DNA of 64,000 bases from Valencia hispanica (lineage: Eukaryota > Chordata > Actinopteri > Cyprinodontiformes > Valenciidae). The stretch's first letter is position 1. Each line of letters opens with the position of its first letter. Location: the NCBI GenBank assembly GCA_963556495.2, contig OY747702.1:12198193-12262192 (forward strand), read 5' to 3'. Positions 11,596 to 21,045 of this stretch are shown in pieces. Under the pieces are notes generated by a model. The model did no database searches. It saw only the letters and a list, made by a program, of their open reading frames with translations, and was not told where the DNA came from. The position numbers and the translations under genes were made by a program.

Positions 11596-12275
11596 GATCT
11601 TCTTGCTGGAAAACGTGAGCTCAGAGGATCCCGTGGAATTCCATCTAAGGTCCGTTGTTTAATTACAGCATAACCAAAGCATGTTGAATGAACAATGTGC
11701 CAAACGATCTTGATTGAGGGACTTCAAGAATAACAAACGTTCTATGTGCAAATGATAAATTGCCAATTAATTCCACTCACCTTGAATTCTGCAAGAATCC
11801 CTACAAATCGTGTCACAAACACACAAGACACTAAAGGCCGTTTGAACCTCCTCTGAAAAGACCGATGACCAGTTATCATTGACTCAGGAAGAGTGTGGTG
11901 TTTTAAATTAAATCTAGATTGGTCAGGCAGATACAAGACTCCTCAGTCGTCCATAAAAGAAAGGAAAGTGTTTATTAAGCCACGCCATCGCGTAAACATA
12001 GCACAAGTGTGTGGATATCATTGTGTAGCGTTTGGATCTTTGAGTAACCAACTTTCTAAACCCACTTGATTTAAAAGAAAAATATGACATCAATGATCTA
12101 CATTTAAATGGCTTAGACGGAGAATGTGGGTATCGATCCAACTACCTCTCGCATGACGAGCTAACTTTCAAATTGCATAAATGTAGAATGCGGGTATCGA
12201 TTCCACTTCCTCTCACATCCTCTCACATTCTCAATAAGCACTCTACCATTTGATCTAACATTAAAATGGCTTAAA

Positions 12276-12348
12276 TGGAGAATGTGGGCATCGATCCCAC
12301 TACCTCTCGCATGCGAAGCAAGCGCTCTACCATTTGAGCTAATTCCCC
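12276..12348 (-). tRNA. tRNA-Ala(CGC), intact form, unit 13
   Basis: Same sequence as 1376-1448, with a complete D-stem and nearby TTTT. Confidence 0.9.
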
Positions 12349-12504
12349 ATATATAACAGGCATTATTTCAATGGAGAGAGAAAGTAAACGATGGGAGAAC
12401 CGTCATGCTCAGTACTTTTTGTAAGCTTTATTCTATGGAACATCGAAAGAATTCCCAGACAAAGGCTGATCGACGACCTTTGGTTTCTAGTTTGGCTTTT
12501 TCAG

Positions 12505-12586
12505 GACGAGGTGGCCGAGTGGTTAAGGCGATGGACTGCTAATCCATTGTGCTTTGCACGCATGGGTTCGAATCCCATTCTCGTCG
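12505..12586 (+). tRNA. tRNA-Ser(GCT), copy 13
   Basis: Identical by eye to copy 1; intact cloverleaf. Confidence 0.97.
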
Positions 12587-13266
12587 GATCTTCTTGCTGG
12601 AAAACGTGAGCTCAGAGGATCCCGTGGAATTCCATCTAAGGTCCGTTGTTTAATTACAGCATAACCAAAGCATGTTGAATGAACAATGTGCCAAACGATC
12701 TTGATTGAGGGACTTCAAGAATAACAAACGTTCTATGTGCAAATGATAAATTGCCAATTAATTCCACTCACCTTGAATTCTGCAAGAATCCCTACAAATC
12801 GTGTCACAAACACACAAGACACTAAAGGCCGTTTGAACCTCCTCTGAAAAGACCGATGACCAGTTATCATTGACTCAGGAAGAGTGTGGTGTTTTAAATT
12901 AAATCTAGATTGGTCAGGCAGATACAAGACTCCTCAGTCGTCCATAAAAGAAAGGAAAGTGTTTATTAAGCCACGCCAAAGCGTAAACATAGCACAAGTG
13001 TGTGGATATCATTGTGTAGCGTTTGGATCTTTGAGTAACCAACTTTCTAAACCCACTTGATTTAAAAGAAAAATATGACATCAATGATCTACATTTAAAT
13101 GGCTTAGACGGAGAATGTGGGTATCGATCCCACTACCTCTCGCATGACGAGCTAACTTTCAAATTGCATAAATGTAGAATGCGGGTATCGATTCCACTTC
13201 CTCTCACATCCTCTCACATTCTCAATAAGCACTCTACCATTTGATCTAACATTAAAATGGCTTAAA

Positions 13267-13339
13267 TGGAGAATGTGGGCATCGATCCTACTACCTCTCG
13301 CATGCAAAGCAAGCGCGATACCATTTGAGCTAATTCCCC
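13267..13339 (-). pseudogene. tRNA-Ala-like (UGC), damaged, unit 14
   Basis: Same three changes as 385-457. Confidence 0.8.
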
Positions 13340-13495
13340 ATATATAACAGGCATTATTTCAATGGAGAGAGAAAGTAAACGACAGGAGAACCCTCATGCT
13401 CAGTGCTTTTTGTAAGCTTTATTCTATGGAACATCGAAAGAATTCCCAGACAAAGGCTGATCGACGACCTTTGGTTTCTAGTTTGGCTTTTTCAG

Positions 13496-13577
13496 GACGA
13501 GGTGGCCGAGTGGTTAAGGCGATGGACTGCTAATCCATTGTGCTTTGCACGCATGGGTTCGAATCCCATTCTCGTCG
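13496..13577 (+). tRNA. tRNA-Ser(GCT), copy 14
   Basis: Identical by eye to copy 1; intact cloverleaf. Confidence 0.97.
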
Positions 13578-14257
13578 GATCTTCTTGCTGGAAAACGTGA
13601 GCTCAGAGGATCCCGTGGAATTCCATCTAAGGTCCGTTGTTTAATTACAGCATAACCAAAGCATGTTGAATGAACAATGTGCCAAACGATCTTGATTGAG
13701 GGACTTCAAGAATAACAAACGTTCTATGTGCAAATGATAAATTTCCAATTAATTCCACTCACCTTGAATTCTACAAGAATCCCTACAAATCGTGTCACAA
13801 AAACACAAGACACTAAAGGCCGTTTGAACCTCCTCTGAAAAGACCGATGACCAGTTATCATTGACTCAGGAAGAGTGTGGTGTTTTAAATTAAATCTAGA
13901 TTGGTCAGGCAGATACAAGACTCCTCAGTCGTCCATAAAAGAAAGGAAAGTGTTTATTAAGCCACGCCATCGCGTAAACATAGCACAAGTGTGTGGATAT
14001 CATTGTGTAGCGTTTGGATCTTTGAGTAACCAACTTTCTAAACCCACTTGATTTAAAAGAAAAATATGACATCAATGATCTACATTTAAATGGCTTAGAC
14101 GGAGAATGTGGGTATCGATCCCACTACCTCTCGCATGACGAGCTAACTTTCAAATTGCATAAATGTAGAATGCGGGTATCGATTCCACTTCCTCTCACAT
14201 CCTCTCACATTCTCAATAAGCACTCTACCATTTGATCTAACATTAAAATGGCTTAAA

Positions 14258-14330
14258 TGGAGAATGTGGGCATCGATCCTACTACCTCTCGCATGCAAAG
14301 CAAGCGCGATACCATTTGAGCTAATTCCCC
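14258..14330 (-). pseudogene. tRNA-Ala-like (UGC), damaged, unit 15
   Basis: Same three changes as 385-457. Confidence 0.8.
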
Positions 14331-14486
14331 ATATATAACAGGCATTATTTCAATGGAGAGAGAAAGTAAACGACAGGAGAACCCTCATGCTCAGTGCTTT
14401 TTGTAAGCTTTATTCTATGGAACATCGAAAGAATTCCCAGACAAAGGCTGATCGACGACCTTTGGTTTCTAGTTTGGCTTTTTCAG

Positions 14487-14568
14487 GACGAGGTGGCCGA
14501 GTGGTTAAGGCGATGGACTGCTAATCCATTGTGCTTTGCACGCATGGGTTCGAATCCCATTCTCGTCG
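14487..14568 (+). tRNA. tRNA-Ser(GCT), copy 15
   Basis: Identical by eye to copy 1; intact cloverleaf. Confidence 0.97.
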
Positions 14569-15248
14569 GATCTTCTTGCTGGAAAACGTGAGCTCAGAGG
14601 ATCCCGTGGAATTCCATCTAAGGTCCGTTGTTTAATTACAGCATAACCAAAGCATGTTGAATGAACAATGTGCCAAACGATCTTGATTGAGGGACTTCAA
14701 GAATAACAAACGTTCTATGTGCAAATGATAAATTTCCAATTAATTCCACTCACCTTGAATTCTACAAGAATCCCTACAAATCGTGTCACAAAAACACAAG
14801 ACACTAAAGGCCGTTTGAACCTCCTCTGAAAAGACCGATGACCAGTTATCATTGACTCAGGAAGAGTGTGGTGTTTTAAATTAAATCTAGATTGGTCAGG
14901 CAGATACAAGACTCCTCAGTCGTCCATAAAAGAAAGGAAAGTGTTTATTAAGCCACGCCATCGCGTAAACATAGCACAAGTGTGTGGATATCATTGTGTA
15001 GCGTTTGGATTTTTGAGTAACCAACTTTCTAAACCCACTTGATTTAAAAGAAAAATATGACATCAATGATCTACATTTAAATGGCTTAGACGGAGAATGT
15101 GGGTATCGATCCCACTACCTCTCGCATGACGAGCTAACTTTCAAATTGCATAAATGTAGAATGCGGGTATCGATTCCACTTCCTCTCACATCCTCTCACA
15201 TTCTCAATAAGCACTCTACCATTTGATCTAACATTAAAATGGCTTAAA

Positions 15249-15321
15249 TGGAGAATGTGGGCATCGATCCCACTACCTCTCGCATGCGAAGCAAGCGCTC
15301 TACCATTTGAGCTAATTCCCC
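15249..15321 (-). tRNA. tRNA-Ala(CGC), intact form, unit 16
   Basis: Same sequence as 1376-1448, with a complete D-stem and nearby TTTT. Confidence 0.9.
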
Positions 15322-15477
15322 ATATATAACAGGCATTATTTCAATGGAGAGAGAAAGTAAACGATGGGAGAACCGTCATGCTCAGTACTTTTTGTAAGCT
15401 TTATTCTATGGAACATCGAAAGAATTCCCAGACAAAGGCTGATCGACGACCTTTGGTTTCTAGTTTGGCTTTTTCAG

Positions 15478-15559
15478 GACGAGGTGGCCGAGTGGTTAAG
15501 GCGATGGACTGCTAATCCATTGTGCTTTGCACGCATGGGTTCGAATCCCATTCTCGTCG
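15478..15559 (+). tRNA. tRNA-Ser(GCT), copy 16
   Basis: Identical by eye to copy 1; intact cloverleaf. Confidence 0.97.
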
Positions 15560-16239
15560 GATCTTCTTGCTGGAAAACGTGAGCTCAGAGGATCCCGTGG
15601 AATTCCATCTAAGGTCCGTTGTTTAATTACAGCATAACCAAAGCATGTTGAATGAACAATGTGCCAAACGATCTTGATTGAGGGACTTCAAGAATAACAA
15701 ACGTTCTATGTGCAAATGATAAATTGCCAATTAATTCCACTCACCTTGAATTCTGCAAGAATCCCTACAAATCGTGTCACAAACACACAAGACACTAAAG
15801 GCCGTTTGAACCTCCTCTGAAAAGACCGATGACCAGTTATCATTGACTCAGGAAGAGTGTGGTGTTTTAAATTAAATCTAGATTGGTCAGGCAGATGCAA
15901 GACTCCTCAGTCGTCCATAAAAGAAAGGAAAGTGTTTATTAAGCCACGCCAAAGCGTAAACATAGCACAAGTGTGTGGATATCATTGTGTAGCGTTTGGA
16001 TCTTTGAGTAACCAACTTTCTAAACCCACTTGATTTAAAAGAAAAATATGACATCAATGATCTACATTTAAATGGCTTAGACGGAGAATGTGGGTATCGA
16101 TCCAACTACCTCTCGCATGACGAGCTAACTTTCAAATTGCATAAATGTAGAATGCGGGTATCGATTCCACTTCCTCTCACATCCTCTCACATTCTCAATA
16201 AGCACTCTACCATTTGATCTAACATTAAAATGGCTTAAA

Positions 16240-16312
16240 TGGAGAATGTGGGCATCGATCCCACTACCTCTCGCATGCGAAGCAAGCGCGATACCATTTG
16301 AGCTAATTCCCC
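16240..16312 (-). pseudogene. tRNA-Ala(CGC) with broken D-stem, unit 17
   Basis: Same defect as 3356-3428. Confidence 0.8.
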
Positions 16313-16468
16313 ATATATAACAGGCATTATTTCAATGGAGAGAGAAAGTAAACGATGGGAGAACCGTCATGCTCAGTACTTTTTGTAAGCTTTATTCTAT
16401 GGAACATCGAAAGAATTCCCAGACAAAGGCTGATCGACGACCTTTGGTTTCTAGTTTGGCTTTTTCAG

Positions 16469-16550
16469 GACGAGGTGGCCGAGTGGTTAAGGCGATGGAC
16501 TGCTAATCCATTGTGCTTTGCACGCATGGGTTCGAATCCCATTCTCGTCG
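16469..16550 (+). tRNA. tRNA-Ser(GCT), copy 17
   Basis: Identical by eye to copy 1; intact cloverleaf. Confidence 0.97.
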
Positions 16551-17230
16551 GATCTTCTTGCTGGAAAACGTGAGCTCAGAGGATCCCGTGGAATTCCATC
16601 TAAGGTCCGTTGTTTAATTACAGCATAACCAAAGCATGTTGAATGAACAATGTGCCAAACGATCTTGATTGAGGGACTTCAAGAATAACAAACGTTCTAT
16701 GTTCAAATGATAAATTGCCAATTAATTCCACTCACCTTGAATTCTGCAAGAATCCCTACAAATCGTGTCACAAACACACAAGACACTAAAGGCCGTTTGA
16801 ACCTCCTCTGAAAAGACCGATGACCAGTTATCATTGACTCAGGAAGAGTGTGGTGTTTTAAATTAAATCTAGATTGGTCAGGCAGATGCAAGACTCCTCA
16901 GTCGTCCATAAAAGAAAGGAAAGTGTTTATTAAGCCACGCCAAAGCGTAAACATAGCACAAGTGTGTGGATATCATTGTGTAGCGTTTGGATCTTTGAGT
17001 AACCAACTTTCTAAACCCACTTGATTTAAAAGAAAAATATGACATCAATGATCTACATTTAAATGGCTTAGACGGAGAATGTGGGTATCGATCCCACTAC
17101 CTCTCGCATGACGAGCTAACTTTCAAATTGCATAAATGTAGAATGCGGGTATCGATTCCACTTCCTCTCACATCCTCTCACATTCTCAATAAGCACTCTA
17201 CCATTTGATCTAACATTAAAATGGCTTAAA

Positions 17231-17303
17231 TGGAGAATGTGGGCATCGATCCTACTACCTCTCGCATGCAAAGCAAGCGCGATACCATTTGAGCTAATTC
17301 CCC
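17231..17303 (-). pseudogene. tRNA-Ala-like (UGC), damaged, unit 18
   Basis: Same three changes as 385-457. Confidence 0.8.
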
Positions 17304-17459
17304 ATATATAACAGGCATTATTTCAATGGAGAGAGAAAGTAAACGACAGGAGAACCCTCATGCTCAGTGCTTTTTGTAAGCTTTATGCTATGGAACATCG
17401 AAAGAATTCCCAGACAAAGGCTGATCGACGACCTTTGGTTTCTAGTTTGGCTTTTTCAG

Positions 17460-17541
17460 GACGAGGTGGCCGAGTGGTTAAGGCGATGGACTGCTAATCC
17501 ATTGTGCTTTGCACGCATGGGTTCGAATCCCATTCTCGTCG
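17460..17541 (+). tRNA. tRNA-Ser(GCT), copy 18
   Basis: Identical by eye to copy 1; intact cloverleaf. Confidence 0.97.
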
Positions 17542-18221
17542 GATCTTCTTGCTGGAAAACGTGAGCTCAGAGGATCCCGTGGAATTCCATCTAAGGTCCG
17601 TTGTTTAATTACAGCATAACCAAAGCATGTTGAATGAACAATGTGCCAAACGATCTTGATTGAGGGACTTCAAGAATAACAAACGTTCTATGTGCAAATG
17701 ATAAATTTCCAATTAATTCCACTCACCTTGAATTCTACAAGAATCCCTACAAATCGTGTCACAAAAACACAAGACACTAAATGCCGTTTGAACCTCCTCT
17801 GAAAAGACCGATGACCAGTTATCATTGACTCAGGAAGAGTGTGGTGTTTTAAATTAAATCTAGATTGGTCAGGCAGATGCAAGACTCCTCAGTCGTCCAT
17901 AAAAGAAAGGAAAGTGTTTATTAAGCCACGCCAAAGCGTAAACATAGCACAAGTGTGTGGATATCATTGTGTAGCGTTTGGATCTTTGAGTAACCAACTT
18001 TCTAAACCCACTTGATTTAAAAGAAAAATATGACATCAATGATCTACATTTAAATGGCTTAGACGGAGAATGTGGGTATCGATCCCACTACCTCTCGCAT
18101 GACGAGCTAACTTTCAAATTGCATAAATGTAGAATCCGGGTATCGATTCCACTTCCTCTCACATCCTCTCACATTCTCAATAAGCACTCTACCATTTGAT
18201 CTAACATTAAAATGTCTTAAA

Positions 18222-18294
18222 TGGAGAATGTGGGCATCGATCCCACTACCTCTCGCATGCGAAGCAAGCGCTCTACCATTTGAGCTAATTCCCC
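18222..18294 (-). tRNA. tRNA-Ala(CGC), intact form, unit 19
   Basis: Same sequence as 1376-1448. The downstream flank carries an extra substitution (atggctt to atgtctt on the + strand), shared with the next unit. Confidence 0.9.
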
Positions 18295-18450
18295 ATATAT
18301 AACAGGCATTATTTCAATGGAGAGAGAAAGTAAACGATGGGAGAACCGTCATGCTCAGTACTTTTTGTAAGCTTTATTCTATGGAACATCGAAAGAATTC
18401 CCAGACAAAGGCTGATCGACGACCTTTGGTTTCTAGTTTGGCTTTTTCAG

Positions 18451-18532
18451 GACGAGGTGGCCGAGTGGTTAAGGCGATGGACTGCTAATCCATTGTGCTT
18501 TGCACGCATGGGTTCGAATCCCATTCTCGTCG
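18451..18532 (+). tRNA. tRNA-Ser(GCT), copy 19
   Basis: Identical by eye to copy 1. This is the last uninterrupted tRNA-Ser of the array in the window. Confidence 0.97.
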
Positions 18533-19212
18533 GATCTTCTTGCTGGAAAACGTGAGCTCAGAGGATCCCGTGGAATTCCATCTAAGGTCCGTTGTTTAAT
18601 TACAGCATAACCAAAGCATGTTGAATGAACAATGTGCCAAACGATCTTGATTGAGGGACTTCAAGAATAACAAACGTTCTATGTGCAAATGATAAATTGC
18701 CAATTAATTCCACTCACCTTGAATTCTGCAAGAATCCCTACAAATCGTGTCACAAACACACAAGACACTAAAGGCCGTTTGAACCTCCTCTGAAAAGACC
18801 GATGACCAGTTATCATTGACTCAGGAAGAGTGTGGTGTTTTAAATTAAATCTAGATTGGTCAGGCAGATACAAGACTCCTCAGTCGTCCATAAAAGAAAG
18901 GAAAGTGTTTATTAAGCCACGCCATCGCGTAAACATAGCACAAGTGTGTGGATATCATTGTGTAGCGTTTGGATCTTTGAGTAACCAACTTTCTAAACCC
19001 ACTTGATTTAAAAGAAAAATATGACATCAATGATCTACATTTAAATGGCTTAGACGGAGAATGTGGGTATCGATCCAACTACCTCTCGCATGACGAGCTA
19101 ACTTTCAAATTGCATAAATGTAGAATGCGGGTGTCGATTCCACTTCCTCTCACATCCTCTCACATTCTCAATAAGCACTCTACCATTTGATCTAACATTA
19201 AAATGTCTTAAA

Positions 19213-19285
19213 TGGAGAATGTGGGCATCGATCCCACTACCTCTCGCATGCGAAGCAAGCGCGATACCATTTGAGCTAATTCCCC
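19213..19285 (-). pseudogene. tRNA-Ala(CGC) with broken D-stem, unit 20
   Basis: Same defect as 3356-3428. It lies just upstream of the tRNA-Ser interrupted by element 1. Confidence 0.8.
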
Positions 19286-19441
19286 ATATATAACAGGCAT
19301 TATTTCAATGGAGAGAGAAAGTAAACGATGGGAGAACCGTCATGCTCAGTACTTTTTGTAAGCTTTATTCTATGGAACATCGAAAGAATTCCCAGACAAA
19401 GGCTGATCGACGACCTTTGGTTTCTAGTTTGGCTTTTTCAG

Positions 19442-19454
19442 GACGAGGTGGCCG
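19442..19454 (+). pseudogene. tRNA-Ser 5' fragment cut by element 1
   Basis: Only the first 13 nt (GACGAGGTGGCCG) remain before transposon sequence begins at 19455. The other 69 nt resume at 27102. 13 + 69 = 82 nt, the length of an intact copy, so the break is an insertion without loss. The cut lies inside the pol III A box. Confidence 0.95.
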
Positions 19455-19480
19455 TACCCTCCAGTTTCTGGACTGCCTCC

Positions 19481-19556
19481 AAGGTCCAAACACATCCTAA
19501 CAGGTCCTAACAAGATCCTAACAGGTCCTAACAAGGTCCGAACAGGTCCTAACGAG
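19481..19556. repeat. Element 1 subterminal repeats
   Basis: About six 10-11 bp units of the form AGGTCCTAAC / AAGATCCTAAC follow one another starting 27 bp inside the left end. Subterminal repeats of this kind are often transposase binding sites (general knowledge); binding here is inferred. A related series is at 36610-36690 in element 3. Confidence 0.8.
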
Positions 19557-19604
19557 ATCAAAGAGTTTCACACGTATTCCGAACACAGATCCTAACATAA
19601 AAGG

Positions 19605-19630
19605 TCACGTGATGTAGGAAGGGGCGGGGT
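19605..19630. promoter_or_regulatory. Element 1 promoter-like motifs
   Basis: TCACGTGA (E-box palindrome, 19605-19612) is followed by a GC box (ggggcgggg, 19621-19629) and then tccgccatgtc. Element 3 has CACGTGAT at a similar distance from its left end (offset about 130 against 150), so the region is conserved between elements and probably drives the transposase. Confidence 0.45.
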
Positions 19631-20202
19631 TATCTATTTGGAATGTCCGCCATGTCTTTCACCGCATAATAGCCGAACACCAAACACAGAATAAAGGTTG
19701 GGAAGCGTGATTACTCTCAAAAGCAACGCCAAGTATAAGCCGAATGTTAAACCGTGTGATCAAACAATATCCGATTTAGTTTCCCGTCCCGGTAGCACAT
19801 ATTTCAACTTCTATTTCAACTTTCTTGTTACGTAGCCGTTTTTCTAACGGAGCTTCTGCCCGTGATGGCATCATTGTATATGCTAGTACTGTGTGGCGAT
19901 GGTGGGGATATAGGTGGTATGACAGAATCAGAAGACCAATACTAGCTCTTCTATTTGTTTGTTTATCGTAAAAACTCTGCAGATTTCTCGGGAAAAGCCA
20001 TAAGATGTGAAAGAACTGTGCCAAGTTGTATTGTCCATCAGTGGAATAGTAATTTATTGGCTATCTGTGGTTTTTTCTCCCCTCTGGTAATGGAGACTGG
20101 TTATGTGTTTGAGCAGAGCACACAGATGTGTCCAGGTCTTTTAAACATCCTTAATTGTGCCAACTTTAATTTTTCATCAGTTCTTCGTTCTGAATATTAT
20201 TT

Positions 20203-20400
20203 TTACATCTTTCATAATAATAACATTAATCATGATAGTAATAATAATATTTATTATTGCTTTATTTATTTAGCACTATTTAAAACATACATTTACAAAG
20301 GGGCACATCTTTCATAATAATAATCATAATAGTAATAATAATAATTATTATTGCTTTATTTATATACCACTATTTAAAACACACATTTACAAAGGGCCAC
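20203..20400. repeat. AT-rich tandem duplication, two about 100-bp copies
   Basis: The segment acatctttcataataataa ... tttacaaaggg occurs at about 20203-20305 and again at about 20306-20397 with small differences. It lies in the 5' non-coding part of element 1. Confidence 0.75.
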
Positions 20401-20431
20401 CAATAATAAAACAGTAATTCAAAACATGCCT

Positions 20432-20487
20432 ACATACATAGATACATAGATACATAGATACATACATACATACATAGATACATACAT

Positions 20488-20522
<35 letters not shown>

Positions 20523-20566
20523 TACACACACGCACACACACACACACACACGCACACACGCACGCA

Positions 20567-20600
<34 letters not shown>
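20432..20600. repeat. Microsatellite (GATACATA)n, (ACAT)n, (CA)n
   Basis: Runs of cataga/tacata grade into an imperfect CA repeat with CG interruptions. The 66-78 codon minus-strand ORFs over it (cysteine/valine rich) are repeat translations, not genes. Confidence 0.95.
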
Positions 20601-20602
<2 letters not shown>

Positions 20603-21045
20603 TAGATAAATACACACATACATTCACTCTACTCTGTCTGTCTGTACACATAGCTTAGCTTGACATTAACCTGTTTTTTATTTAATGTTTGCAGATGAAT
20701 AAGACAGGGAAACCAGACACTTACTGGAAGGACATCTGTTCAAAATATGCGCAGGGCCAGTACCACTTAACAACTGGCAAACACAAAGGATCTGTTTGGG
20801 AGAAACCTTCTGTGCTCCTGTGGATTCCATAAGGTAGATGGAAGGATTTACTAAGTCCCTATGAGTCACTGTAGCATCTTTATTTATATATAATTAATAT
20901 ATAATAATAATAATATATAATTAATTAATATATAAATAAATAATTAATATATAATTAATATAATTTTTTTTCTGTAGAAAACTGTTAGTGTAAGATTCTC
21001 AGTTGCATGTAGGATGGCCCTCTTTTTGTACCCCCCCCCCATCAG

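Larger units (their letters stand above)
1..19454. repeat. Tandem tRNA gene array, about 991-bp units
   Basis: The 82-nt tRNA-Ser recurs at intervals of 991 bp (one interval of 989, one of 992), giving 19 complete copies and a twentieth cut off at 19454. Units are nearly identical along their whole length. Each holds tRNA-Ser on + and tRNA-Ala plus two tRNA-Ala remnants on -. Differences are a limited set of recurring variants (for example ccaaagcg or ccatcgcg, caggagaaccc or gatgggagaacc) shuffled between units, as unequal crossing-over and gene conversion would produce. The 60-80 codon ORFs repeated in each unit run across tRNA genes and are not proteins. Tandem tRNA clusters are known in teleost genomes. 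Confidence 0.97.

Noticed and set aside
1..19454. CRISPR-like or satellite-only array
   Set aside because: Units contain functional-looking tRNA genes with pol III promoters, and there are no unique spacers.
521..19510. Repeated ORFs of 60-79 codons in every unit, including LWNIERIPRQRLIDDLW and MDRYPHSPSKPFKCRSL types
   Set aside because: They run through tRNA genes and flanks and recur only because the DNA repeats; no family resemblance, and open frames of this length occur by chance.
19481..19556. Telomere-like cctaac repeats
   Set aside because: The vertebrate telomere unit is CCCTAA in a 6-bp period; here the spacing is 10-11 bp and the context is transposon ends.
20387..20651. Cysteine-rich minus-strand ORFs (MYVCIYLCMCVCV)
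   Set aside because: Translations of a CA/TA microsatellite in three frames.
20695..20832. 45-codon ATG stretch after a tgtttgcag acceptor, as first exon of the element 1 gene
   Set aside because: It ends in a stop just before the possible donor, so it cannot join the transposase frame; kept only as a question in the findings.
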